From G965240465 sp965249525 (GTDB lineage Bacteria; SAR324; JACQKK01), in the NCBI GenBank assembly GCA_965249525.1, contig OZ252237.1, positions 186,001-250,000 on the forward strand: DNA of 64,000 nucleotides, written 5' to 3'. Position numbers and translations under genes: made by a program. The notes below the pieces were generated by a model. That model made no database searches, had not been told where the DNA came from, and saw nothing but the letters and a program-made list of their open reading frames with translations. How positions within the stretch are numbered: the stretch's first letter is position 1; every line of letters starts with the position of its first letter. Of the stretch, positions 18,582 to 27,122 are shown piece after piece.

Positions 18582-19433
18582 ATGGATATTGATGCAAAAA
18601 TGGTGATGGAGCTTCGTCGGGCTACGGGTGCGGGCATGATGGACTGCAAACATGCTTTGGCAGAATCTGGGGGGGATTTATCAAACGCCAAAGATTTCTT
18701 GCACAAGAAGGGTTTGGTCACAGCCCAGAAGAAAGCGGGACGGGCGACAGAAGAAGGTGGGGTGGCAGCGGTGCTTTCGGCAAGTGCGGATGTAGGGAGC
18801 TTGGTGCAACTGGCATGTGAAACCGATTTTGTGGCACGCAACAAGGAGTTTATAGAGTTATTGGAGCGTTTGGCTCAGCAAGCCTTGCAAAGCACAGACA
18901 ATTTTTCTTCTCAGCCAGCGCCGGATGGACAAGGCGATGTAAAAGCTTATTTGATTCGTGCCGTGAGCAAATTAGGAGAGAACCTGAATCTGGTGGCTGT
19001 TCGTCGTTTGCAAGCTCCTAATAACGGAGTGGTAGAGATCTATGTACATACCAACCGCCGCATAGGGGTATTGGTGTCTTTAGGTGCAGCAAAGGTGGTG
19101 CCTGTTGAAGGGCTGCGTAGTCTGGGACGGGATTTGGCCATGCACATTGCTGCCAGTGAAGTGAGCGCCATTCATCCATCTGAAGTGGAGCAGTCCCTGT
19201 TGCAAAAAGAACGTGAAATTTTTACAGCTCAAGCTGAACAAAGCGGCAAACCAGCAGAAATCGTGGAAAAAATGGTGGAAGGTCGCTTGAAGAAATTCGT
19301 ACAAGAAGTGTCTTTATTGGCACAATCTTTTGTGAGAGATCCCCAAACATCTGTGGAACAATGGCTGCACCACGCCAGCCAACAACTAGGCGCAGCAGTG
19401 GAAGTGGAAGCATTTATCAAGCTGCAAGTGTAG
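18582..19433 (+). CDS. tsf: Elongation factor Ts
   Basis: 283 residues from ATG 18582 (MDIDAKMVMELRRATGAGMMDCK); a longer frame from TTG 18537 adds residues that do not fit the family. EF-Ts is the guanine nucleotide exchange factor of EF-Tu. Seen: TGAGMMDCKHALAESGGDL at the N-terminus, TEEGGVAAV, LACETDFVARNKEF and the dimerisation-region SLLAQSFVRDPQ. It is the second gene of the conserved rpsB-tsf-pyrH-frr order, about 100 bases after rpsB. Confidence 0.96.
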   Translation: MDIDAKMVMELRRATGAGMMDCKHALAESGGDLSNAKDFLHKKGLVTAQKKAGRATEEGGVAAVLSASADVGSLVQLACETDFVARNKEFIELLERLAQQALQSTDNFSSQPAPDGQGDVKAYLIRAVSKLGENLNLVAVRRLQAPNNGVVEIYVHTNRRIGVLVSLGAAKVVPVEGLRSLGRDLAMHIAASEVSAIHPSEVEQSLLQKEREIFTAQAEQSGKPAEIVEKMVEGRLKKFVQEVSLLAQSFVRDPQTSVEQWLHHASQQLGAAVEVEAFIKLQV

Positions 19434-19531
19434 TGCATCGCTCATGGTGGCAAGAACTGATAAGATGCGATTGTTTTCTTGGCGTTCTTGATGGCCGATG
19501 CTGCCGATTTTCTCATTTTGCGGGTATACTA

Positions 19532-20269
19532 GTGAGTTCACCCCCCATCAAACGCATGCTGTTGAAACTCAGCGGTGAAATGTTTGCTGGTGATAAGCGT
19601 CGGGGATTTGATTATCCCACCATTACCCAATTGGCCAGTCAAATTGTCTCTGTCAAAAAAATGGGCATCAAAATGGGCGTGGTGGTGGGGGGAGGTAATC
19701 TCTTTCGCGGTGCCAAAGATGCGGCGCCAGAAATGGATGCGGTTGCTGCAGACCAAATAGGCATGTTGGCTACTGTGATGAACAGCTTGGCATTGCAGTC
19801 CACCTTGGAACGTCTAGGGGTGGAAACCCGTGTGATGTCCGCCATTGATCTGCGTTCTATCGCTGAATCTTACATCAAACGTCGCATGGACAGACATTTT
19901 GAAAAAGAGCGTGTGGTAGTGTTTGCAGCAGGTTCAGGCAATCCTTTTTTTACTACCGATACCGCAGCTGCCTTACGCGCCTCAGAAATGCAAGCCGACC
20001 TGCTGGTCAAGGCTACTAAAGTGGACGGCATCTATGACAGCGACCCCAAAAAGAACAAACAAGCCCATCGGTTTACCCATATTAGCTATGATGAAGTACT
20101 CTCCCGTGGCTTAAAAGTGATAGATGCCACGGCAGTGGCTTTTTGTCGTGAACATGATATCTCCATTGCGGTGGTAGATATTCATGTTCCTGATGTCTTA
20201 TGCCGACTCATCCGAGGCGAGCAGGTGGGTACCCGTCTGGGCGAAGGTAAAAAATTTGTTGCTCGCTAA
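19532..20269 (+). CDS. pyrH: UMP kinase
   Basis: 245 residues from GTG 19532, the start that places the conserved KRMLLKLSGE at the N-terminus; the frame is open upstream but the extra sequence is not family-like. PyrH phosphorylates UMP to UDP for RNA, DNA and envelope precursor synthesis. Motifs: GVVVGGGNLFRGAKDA, ADQIGMLATVMNSLALQ, FAAGSGNPFFTTDTAAALRA, KATKVDGIYDSDPKK and VIDATAVAFCREHDI. Length is typical for the bacterial hexameric enzyme. No clear Shine-Dalgarno precedes the GTG. Confidence 0.95.
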   Translation: MSSPPIKRMLLKLSGEMFAGDKRRGFDYPTITQLASQIVSVKKMGIKMGVVVGGGNLFRGAKDAAPEMDAVAADQIGMLATVMNSLALQSTLERLGVETRVMSAIDLRSIAESYIKRRMDRHFEKERVVVFAAGSGNPFFTTDTAAALRASEMQADLLVKATKVDGIYDSDPKKNKQAHRFTHISYDEVLSRGLKVIDATAVAFCREHDISIAVVDIHVPDVLCRLIRGEQVGTRLGEGKKFVAR

Positions 20270-20316
20270 GTTTTTACCGTGTTAACTGCGTGTCTCTTAG
20301 CTGGAGTTTTTATAAA

Positions 20317-20880
20317 ATGGAGGACCTATCCCAAATTCGCGGTGAAACCGCCAAGAAAATGTCACAAGCCTTAGAGCATCTTAAGCAAGAGTTGGAGGGG
20401 GTGCGAAGCGGGCGCGCCTCGCCAGAAATATTGGCAACGGTGATGGTCTCTTATTATGGTACTCCCACTCCTTTGCGCCAGTTGGCTAGCCTGAGTGCTC
20501 CAGATCCCCAAACCCTGGTGGCTACCCCCTATGACCCTGGTGTTCTGCAAGAAGTGGAAAAAGCTATTAATCAAGCAGAGTTGGGTTTGCATGCTTCGGT
20601 GGACAGTGATCTGGTGCGCATCCCCGTACCGATACTCACCGAAGAACGTCGTAAAGAACTTGTCCGTTATGTACACAAATTGTGCGAGAATACCAAAGTG
20701 GTTGTTCGCCATCTTCGTCGTGAAGCCAACGAGCACCTCAAACGGCTGGAAAGAGAAAAAAAAATCTCCAAAGATGTGCTGCATGATGCAGAAACAGAAA
20801 TCCAGCAGGAAACCGATCAATGGATTGAAAAGGCGGACGAGCTGGTTAAGCAAAAAGAAGAAGCTTTGCTGAGAATCTAG
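20317..20880 (+). CDS. frr: Ribosome recycling factor
   Basis: 187 residues from ATG 20317, preceded by GGAG about eleven bases upstream; an in-frame GTG at 20290 would add nine non-conserved residues. RRF splits post-termination ribosomes with EF-G. Seen: KMSQALEHLKQELEGVRSGRASPEIL, YYGTPTPLRQLASLSAPDPQTLVATPYD, RIPVPILTEERRKELVR and the C-terminal coiled hinge segment. Length is normal. It closes the rpsB-tsf-pyrH-frr set; the usual next genes (uppS, cdsA) are not here. Confidence 0.96.
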   Translation: MEDLSQIRGETAKKMSQALEHLKQELEGVRSGRASPEILATVMVSYYGTPTPLRQLASLSAPDPQTLVATPYDPGVLQEVEKAINQAELGLHASVDSDLVRIPVPILTEERRKELVRYVHKLCENTKVVVRHLRREANEHLKRLEREKKISKDVLHDAETEIQQETDQWIEKADELVKQKEEALLRI

Positions 20881-21087
20881 TCCTTGGTTGCTGCAGGCAG
20901 CCATGACCGTCATTTCTTGCTGTGGAGAACCCTTTTTCTAAATTCTGTTACCAAAGGGGCCGCTTCGATGTGGGAAACAACTGTTAGACAGGAAACACCA
21001 GCTGGTTTGCATCAGCCATTGGCTTGGAAAAAAGCAGTTTGCGAGAGGGGGCTATAGCTGAGTGCTTGTCGTGATAAAGCAACAACA

Positions 21088-21111
21088 GTGATGTAATGGG
21101 TGATGTAATGG
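21088..21111 (+). repeat. Two perfect 12-bp direct repeats upstream of mraY
   Basis: GTGATGTAATGG occurs at 21088-21099 and again at 21100-21111, head to tail, about 45 bases before mraY. A third identical copy stands at 60342-60353, just before tRNA-Thr. This is one of several short tandem repeats between genes in this window. No regulatory protein can be assigned. Confidence 0.6.
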
Positions 21112-21154
21112 ATAGGGAAGCGATGAAAAATAACCAGTGTGATAGAGAGACAGC

Positions 21155-22417
21155 GTGCTAGCAGAAATGTTATATGCCTTTTGGCCTTATCAAATATTTC
21201 GATCTGTGGCATTTCGGGGAGGGATGGCATTTGTATCCACCTATTTGTTGGTAACGGTATGGATGCCCTCATTTATTCGCTGGCTGCGTCGTCATGAAGT
21301 ATTTAGCGATTTGCAGCCGATGGTTCCCCCTTCTGATTCTGCGCCTTATAGTGGACCTAAGCCGATGGGTGGCGGAGCCATGTTGACCTTGGGTGTGGTT
21401 TTTTCGGTGGGGTTGTGGGTGCAGCTTAATCAGTTCACCTTGGCATTGTCTGTGATAATGGTGTTGTTCGCAGGAATTGGTGCTTGGGACGATTGGAGCA
21501 AGGTGCGCCATCGTCGTTTGATACTCAGTGGTGGTGCGGAGAAGAAATCCTACACCGACAAAGCCGATGGTCTTGGGGGTACGTGGCGGCTGTTGCTGCA
21601 ATTTATTTTTGCTGCTGCGGTGGTGGTGGCGCTGTATCGCAGTGTGGATATTGATGGTCACCTGGTGGTGCCTCTGATTCCTTTAAAGTGGTGGTATCCT
21701 TATTTGCCCCGTTTTCTATTTATTCCTTTCATGCTGTTTATGATTGTGGGGGCAGCCAATGCGGTTAATCTGACTGACGGCTTGGATTCTTTGGCTATTG
21801 TGCCGCTGTTAACTTGTACTTTATTTGCAGGATCTGCTGCTTATGTGGGTGCTACGCCGGCTATCCAGCAACGCTTATTGCTGCCTCCGTTGCCTCCAGA
21901 AGTGCGTGAGTTGACGGTATTTGCAGCTGCCATGTTTAGTGCTGGCTTGGCTTTTCTACGCTTTAATGCGCCTCCTGCTATGGTGACCATGGGAGATCTT
22001 GGTGCGCTGGCCTTTGGCAGCACTTTGGCTGCCATGTTCATTTTCACCAAAACCGAGTTATTCTTACCTTTGGTAGGTGGTGTTTTTGTGTTGATTACGC
22101 TGTCTTCCATCATCCAACGAGCCTTTTTTCAGCTGGTGCTGCACACCCGTGGACGGAAGCTGGCAGAGCGCCTGCGCTTTTTCTATCGCGCTCCTTACCA
22201 TCATCATTTGCAAACCCTTTGGCGTGATGGTAGTCAAACACAACAAATCCGCTCTTTTTGGGTGGAACTGTTGTCCAAATTGGCCATTCATCCGCCCCGT
22301 CCCGAAGAGCGCTTAAAAGACCCTAACCAAATTAATAGCCGTGTGGTGTGGCGGCTGCATATCTGGTCACTTTGGCTGTTGGTAGTGGCACTGGTAATTT
22401 ACTTCAAAGTTCGCTGA
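21155..22417 (+). CDS. mraY: Phospho-N-acetylmuramoyl-pentapeptide-transferase
   Basis: 420 residues from GTG 21155; ATG 21167 is an alternative. MraY moves phospho-MurNAc-pentapeptide onto undecaprenyl phosphate, making lipid I at the inner membrane. About ten membrane segments are visible. Motifs: PKPMGGGAMLTLG, AGIGAWDDWSK (the DD pair), AANAVNLTDGLDSLA, FNAPPAMVTMGDLGALAFGSTLA, and FYRAPYHHHLQ, the histidine loop. In most genomes mraY sits in the dcw division/cell-wall cluster. Here it stands alone between frr and the cytochrome oxidase genes, 274 bases after frr. Confidence 0.95.
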   Translation: MLAEMLYAFWPYQIFRSVAFRGGMAFVSTYLLVTVWMPSFIRWLRRHEVFSDLQPMVPPSDSAPYSGPKPMGGGAMLTLGVVFSVGLWVQLNQFTLALSVIMVLFAGIGAWDDWSKVRHRRLILSGGAEKKSYTDKADGLGGTWRLLLQFIFAAAVVVALYRSVDIDGHLVVPLIPLKWWYPYLPRFLFIPFMLFMIVGAANAVNLTDGLDSLAIVPLLTCTLFAGSAAYVGATPAIQQRLLLPPLPPEVRELTVFAAAMFSAGLAFLRFNAPPAMVTMGDLGALAFGSTLAAMFIFTKTELFLPLVGGVFVLITLSSIIQRAFFQLVLHTRGRKLAERLRFFYRAPYHHHLQTLWRDGSQTQQIRSFWVELLSKLAIHPPRPEERLKDPNQINSRVVWRLHIWSLWLLVVALVIYFKVR

Positions 22418-22558
22418 AAGATTTCACGGCAAAAGCAGTCAGCTGCTTGGGTACGGGGAAGCATTCCTGTCTATTTTACCATCTTGACAATGTTCTTTAA
22501 TGGCTGGCAGGTTAATGTAAGTAAGTTTGAGCAGCCTTCATCTTCCTTGCCTAGGTCA

Positions 22559-24007
22559 ATGGAATACCAGATAAAGTTATTCAAGCCAAATAGAGTTCAA
22601 TACAGCTGCCATCTGTTGCTGCAAGCTGCCCTGTTGCTTCTGCCTTTATGGTTGACTGGTTGTTTTGGCGGAGGTCTGCAGACTACCGTTGAACCACAAA
22701 CCGATTCCGCCCTGGTCATTCACCGTGTCTATGCTGTGGTGACATACATCACGGCAGCTATCTTTGTATTGGTGACAGCTTTGCTGGCTTGGGCTGTCTT
22801 TCGTTTTCGTGCTGTTCCCGGCAAAGAAAGCGATATCCCCAAACAAGTACATGGTTCCAGTGTGTTGGAAATCACCTGGATGATTATTCCTGCAGTGATT
22901 TTGGTCTTTATCGCTGTTCCTACTTGGCAGGCCATTTTTCGGGCTGCAGCTCCTCCACGGGAAAATGCGCTGATCATACGTGCAGTGGGGCACCAATGGT
23001 GGTGGGAGTTTCAATATCCCCAAAACGACATTGTTACAGCCAACGAACTTTACCTGCCCCTTAATCGCACTGTGGTGGTGGAAACTACTTCTGCCGATGT
23101 CATCCATTCCTTTTGGGCGCCGCAGCTGCAAGGCAAGAAAGACAGCCTTCCAGGGCGAACGAATAGCTTGTGGTTCACCACTGAAAAAGCTGGCACCTTC
23201 TATGGCCAATGTGCGGAATACTGTGGCTCTTCTCATGCGCTGATGCGTCTTGTGGTGCATGTGGTACCAGAACAAGAATATGAGCAGTGGGTTGCCCAAC
23301 AGCAGCTTCCTCCTGTTCCAGCCCATGTGGATGCAAAAGTGGGCGAGCAGTTGTTTGTTTCCAAGACTTGTGTGGCATGCCATAAGATTTCTGGCAATCC
23401 AGTGGCAGTAGGGAATTTGGGTCCCAACCTCACCAATTTGCCTGGACGGAAGTATTTGTCTGGCGGAGTGCTGGAAAACACCCGAGAAAACTTGGCTACC
23501 TGGATTCACCATCCCCAGGTCATCAAGCCTAGGGTGCTGATGGGTGTGGCAAAGCAAGACGAACGTGGCCACATCTACTATGAAAGAATAGACATGACCT
23601 TTGTAGAGGCAGACCAGCTGGCAGCCTATCTATTGAGTCTTCCTGGCGGGGATGCTGCTATGAAAAATGCTGCCTCCTTGATATCCAGCGGACAGGCAGC
23701 AGGCGAAGCAGCCACAGCCACTACTGCTAGCGGCGATGGGGATGCGAATAGCCTCATTCAAAAGGGCATCTGTTGGACTTGTCATGTGATTCCGGGCGTC
23801 TCCAATGCGGTTGGAGTGATAGGGCCTTCTCTGGCAGGATATGGTTCTAAAGCAAAAATTATAGAACTGCTGGATTTGAATGCCGCCAACTTGAAACGCT
23901 GGCTGAAAAACCCGCAGGAGATCAAACCCGGTACTGCTATGCCAGCAGCAGCAGCCCTATCTGACGCCGAATTAGATGTGGTGGTGGAGTACCTACTCTC
24001 TCTTTAG
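22559..24007 (+). CDS. coxB: Cytochrome c oxidase subunit II with two fused cytochrome c domains
   Basis: 482 residues from ATG 22559, chosen because it starts a lipoprotein signal with lipobox LTGC (Cys35); the open frame begins earlier at 22484. Two membrane segments are followed by the CuA cupredoxin domain: HQWWWEFQYP, DVIHSFWAPQLQGKKDSLPG, and GQCAEYCGSSHALM with the two copper cysteines, His and Met. A first haem-c site, CVACH (271-275), and a second, CWTCH (405-409), follow. The protein should carry electrons from two bound haems to CuA, as in caa3-type oxidases, but with one cytochrome domain more than usual. It is first in a coxB-coxA-coxC-subunit IV operon. Confidence 0.93.
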   Translation: MEYQIKLFKPNRVQYSCHLLLQAALLLLPLWLTGCFGGGLQTTVEPQTDSALVIHRVYAVVTYITAAIFVLVTALLAWAVFRFRAVPGKESDIPKQVHGSSVLEITWMIIPAVILVFIAVPTWQAIFRAAAPPRENALIIRAVGHQWWWEFQYPQNDIVTANELYLPLNRTVVVETTSADVIHSFWAPQLQGKKDSLPGRTNSLWFTTEKAGTFYGQCAEYCGSSHALMRLVVHVVPEQEYEQWVAQQQLPPVPAHVDAKVGEQLFVSKTCVACHKISGNPVAVGNLGPNLTNLPGRKYLSGGVLENTRENLATWIHHPQVIKPRVLMGVAKQDERGHIYYERIDMTFVEADQLAAYLLSLPGGDAAMKNAASLISSGQAAGEAATATTASGDGDANSLIQKGICWTCHVIPGVSNAVGVIGPSLAGYGSKAKIIELLDLNAANLKRWLKNPQEIKPGTAMPAAAALSDAELDVVVEYLLSL

Positions 24008-24142
24008 CACTGTGTATCATGAGCAGCGATGTAGTCTGCTGATAACGAATCCCACCGAAACCACAAAAAACAATCCAATGCCTGTGCAAAGATATTATCA
24101 AACAGCCATTTTTGAAAAACACCCCAACCAAGAGAAAATTCC

Positions 24143-25942
24143 ATGGCTGAAGCGACATTAGTTAGACCTGCTGTTTATAGCAGCATTTGGAGTTGGTTGA
24201 CCACGGTTGATCACAAACGCATCGGCTGGTTGTACGGCATAAGTTCGTTGGTGTTCTTTTTTATCGCTGGAGTGGAAGCACTGCTGATACGCACCCAGCT
24301 GATTGTCCCCCAAAATGATTTCCTCAGCGCAGATTTCTACAACGGCATGTTCACCCTGCATGGCACCAGCATGATTTTCCTGTTTGTGATGCCGTTGAAT
24401 GCTGCGTTCTTCAACTATATGGTGCCTTTGCAAATTGGCGCCCGCGATGTGGCTTTTCCGAGGCTCAATGCCTTGAGTTTTTGGGTTTTTCTCTTTGGCG
24501 GCATCTTGTTGAACTTGGGGTTCTTTTCTGGGCAGCTTCCCCAAATCGGGTGGTTTGGCTATGCCAATCTCACTTCCCAACAATTCACCCCGGGTCATGG
24601 AACCGATCACTGGATAATGGGATTACAGTTATTAGGTCTTGCCTCTTTGATAGCCTCTATCAATTTCATTGCCACCATCATTAATATGCGCGCACCCGGT
24701 ATGACTCCCTTGCGCATGCCCATCTTCACCTGGACTGTGCTCATCACCAATTTCTTGCTGCTGCTGGCGCTTCCTGTAATCACCATTGCTTTGGTGCAGC
24801 TGACCTTTGACCGCTTCTTTGGCACCCACTTTTTTGATCCTGCCAACGGTGGAAGTGTACTCTTATGGCAGCACCTGTTCTGGGTGTTTGGTCATCCTGA
24901 GGTCTATATCCTCATTTTGCCCACCATGGGAATGATCTCAGAAGTCATTGCCACCTCATCCCGCAAGCCTTTGTTTGGATACACCTCCATGGTGATGGCT
25001 ACCATCGCTATTGGCTTTTTGGGCTTTGGAGTGTGGGCGCATCATATGTTTACCGTCGGCATGGGACCCTGGGCTGATGCCATCTTCTCTGCCGTCACCA
25101 TGTTGATTGCCATTCCCACCGGGGTAAAAATATTTAACTGGATTTTCACCTTTATTGGAGGCAACATCCGCTTCACCACTGCCTGCAAATACGCAGTGGC
25201 CTTTATCCTCACCTTCACTATCGGTGGCTTGAGTGGAATCATGCACGCTTCTCCTCCTATTGATTCCCAGCAGCAGGACTCGTATTTCGTTGTTGCCCAT
25301 TTCCATTACGTACTGGTAGGGGGCGCCTTGATGGCTATTCTTAGTGGTCTGCACTACTGGTATCCCAAAATCACCGGCCGTATGCTTAGTGAACGTCTGG
25401 GTACCTGGTCTTTCTGGCTGGTGTTGCTGGGGATAAATCTCACTTTCTTCCCCATGCATTTTTTGGGAGTAGAAGGCATGCCGCGCCGTGTTTTTACCTA
25501 TCCCGCAGATGCCGGCCTGGATTTCTGGAATTTCTGGATTAGTATTGGTGCTTATCTCACCATGGCAGGATTTCTCTTGATACTCTATAACTTCCAGCGC
25601 AGCTTTACCCAAGGACTTCCTGCGCCCGCCGATCCATGGGACGCCCGCACCCTTGAATGGTCTATCGCTTCTCCTCCGCCCGTCTACAACTTTGCCAAAA
25701 TCCCCGAAGTTGCAAAACTGGATACCTTTTGGCACCGTAAATACGAACTTAAAAATTTCCAACCAGAACCAAAGCACGCCAATATCAAACTCCCCAATCC
25801 CAGTGGTTGGCCTCTACTATGCGGACTAGGCATTGGCTTCATGGCCTCTGGTTTCATCTATGGATTTTTCCTCAGCTTTGCAGGTGTGGCAATGGTGTTG
25901 CTGGCTGTCTATCGCTGGTCTTTCCAGCCCTTGGAAGATTAG
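24143..25942 (+). CDS. coxA: Cytochrome c oxidase subunit I (aa3/caa3 type)
   Basis: 599 residues. This is the catalytic subunit holding low-spin haem, haem a3 and CuB; it reduces oxygen and pumps protons. Seen: TTVDHKRIGWLYG, LHGTSMIFLFVMP (haem ligand His), WQHLFWVFGHPEVYILILPTMG with the CuB His and the cross-linked Tyr, GFGVWAHHMFTVGM, TGVKIFNWIFT with the K-channel region, and QDSYFVVAHFHYVLVGG with the a3 and low-spin haem histidines. Length and about twelve membrane spans are typical. ATG 24143 follows coxB by 135 bases. Confidence 0.96.
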   Translation: MAEATLVRPAVYSSIWSWLTTVDHKRIGWLYGISSLVFFFIAGVEALLIRTQLIVPQNDFLSADFYNGMFTLHGTSMIFLFVMPLNAAFFNYMVPLQIGARDVAFPRLNALSFWVFLFGGILLNLGFFSGQLPQIGWFGYANLTSQQFTPGHGTDHWIMGLQLLGLASLIASINFIATIINMRAPGMTPLRMPIFTWTVLITNFLLLLALPVITIALVQLTFDRFFGTHFFDPANGGSVLLWQHLFWVFGHPEVYILILPTMGMISEVIATSSRKPLFGYTSMVMATIAIGFLGFGVWAHHMFTVGMGPWADAIFSAVTMLIAIPTGVKIFNWIFTFIGGNIRFTTACKYAVAFILTFTIGGLSGIMHASPPIDSQQQDSYFVVAHFHYVLVGGALMAILSGLHYWYPKITGRMLSERLGTWSFWLVLLGINLTFFPMHFLGVEGMPRRVFTYPADAGLDFWNFWISIGAYLTMAGFLLILYNFQRSFTQGLPAPADPWDARTLEWSIASPPPVYNFAKIPEVAKLDTFWHRKYELKNFQPEPKHANIKLPNPSGWPLLCGLGIGFMASGFIYGFFLSFAGVAMVLLAVYRWSFQPLED

Positions 25943-26023
25943 TACATTGTCCATCTCTGCAGCTTGCACCACTGGCATCTATAAAAAATCACATCACCCG
26001 ATGATGAAGAAAGGAGAATTATC

Positions 26024-26602
26024 TTGAGCGACCATCATACCAGTCTTGGTTTGGATAACCGTAAATTGGGCATGTGGATTCTCATTGCCTCCGAATGCCT
26101 CTTGTTCGGCACCCTCATTGCCACCTACATGGTTTACCGCAACGCCAGTGTGGCAGGACCCCATCCCAAAGATGTCCTTGATATTCCTGTTACCACCATC
26201 AGCACTTTCGTACTGTTGATGAGTTCTTTTTCTGTGGTGCTTGGTCTAGAAAGTCTTCAACGTGGTGATCTCAAAAGATTCCGCCGTTGGATTTTGCTCA
26301 CCGCCATGGGCGGCCTGGTGTTCTTGGGCTTTCAAGCCTACGAATTTACTGAATTTGTCCACCAAGGACTGGGCTTGTCCACCAATGTTTTTGGAGGCAG
26401 CTTTTTCTTGCTTACTGGCACCCATGGTGCCCATGTGGCAGTGGGTGTTCTCTGGCTGCTGTCCTTGTTTGTTACTTCTCTTAAAGGTGGCCTCACCGAA
26501 GATGCTGTCATTAAAGTGGACACTATGGCACTCTACTGGCACTTTGTAGATGTTGTCTGGATTGTGATTTTCACTGTGGTCTACCTGTTTGTGTTCGTAT
26601 AA
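26024..26602 (+). CDS. coxC: Cytochrome c oxidase subunit III
   Basis: 192 residues, starting at TTG with a strong AAGGAG seven bases upstream. Five hydrophobic segments. Motifs: DNRKLGMWILIASECLLFGTLI, QAYEFTEFVHQGLGL, GSFFLLTGTHGAHVAVG and LYWHFVDVVWIVIFTVVYL, which define subunit III of the short five-helix form found in caa3 and quinol oxidases. It is a membrane subunit that stabilises the catalytic core. 81 bases after coxA. Confidence 0.94.
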   Translation: MSDHHTSLGLDNRKLGMWILIASECLLFGTLIATYMVYRNASVAGPHPKDVLDIPVTTISTFVLLMSSFSVVLGLESLQRGDLKRFRRWILLTAMGGLVFLGFQAYEFTEFVHQGLGLSTNVFGGSFFLLTGTHGAHVAVGVLWLLSLFVTSLKGGLTEDAVIKVDTMALYWHFVDVVWIVIFTVVYLFVFV

Positions 26603-26683
26603 GCTGCTGCTTTTGCCAGATTTCCGCCAGGGCTATCAAGTCTTCACTTGCTCTTGCCTATTTGTTTCCTCAAGAAAAATCCT

Positions 26684-26995
26684 ATGAGCGCACAACAACC
26701 CCACGCCCACCCTACTCCTCTTACCTATGCCAAAGTGGCAGGTATCCTCTGTTTGGTTACCTTGGTGGAGTTTATTCTCTTTTATGTAGAGGCGGTCAAG
26801 CCGTTCTTTGTTCCTCTGCTGCTGGTACTCTCTGCCAGCAAATTCCTGCTGGTGGTGATGTTCTATATGCACCTAAAATTTGACCACCCTGTTTTTGCCC
26901 GTCTGCTCACACTAGGGTTTCTTCTTGGGGCATCGGTATTGGCGGCACTGATGGTTCTTTTTCTTATTGCCCATCCTTCCTCTGCTGTGTCTTAG
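26684..26995 (+). CDS. Cytochrome c oxidase subunit IV (COX4_pro type)
   Basis: 103 residues from ATG 26684 (MSAQQPHAHPTPLTY); a longer frame from 26648 is less likely. A His/Pro-rich N-terminus is followed by three membrane segments with the family pattern VTLVEFILFY and ASKFLLVVMFYMHLKFD. This matches the small prokaryotic subunit IV that accompanies caa3/bo3-type oxidases. Last gene of the oxidase operon; it converges on ctaG. Confidence 0.85.
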   Translation: MSAQQPHAHPTPLTYAKVAGILCLVTLVEFILFYVEAVKPFFVPLLLVLSASKFLLVVMFYMHLKFDHPVFARLLTLGFLLGASVLAALMVLFLIAHPSSAVS

Positions 26996-27105
26996 CAGGA
27001 CGGCAGCAACTGCTTGTTAAGGGGATTCTTTTCCTCTACAAGCCGAGCACTCGCATCGTTTTTGCTGGGCAGGCGAGGGTGTTCTTCAAAGAAGGAATGC
27101 AGGGG

Positions 27106-27122
27106 CTGGCAGTGCTTGCCAG
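27106..27122. terminator. Hairpin between the convergent oxidase operon and ctaG
   Basis: CTGGCA (27106-27111), a five-base loop, then TGCCAG (27117-27122), immediately next to the ctaG stop codon. The perfect six-base stem could act on either transcript, but no T-run follows it in either direction, so intrinsic termination is uncertain. Confidence 0.3.

Noticed and set aside
22646..23572. 308-codon open frame on the minus strand across coxB
   Set aside because: It is antisense to a gene with unmistakable CuA and haem motifs and has no domain of its own; biased codon use of the true gene explains it.
24956..25777. 273-codon open frame on the minus strand across coxA
   Set aside because: Antisense shadow of a highly conserved catalytic subunit gene; low-complexity composition and no ribosome site.
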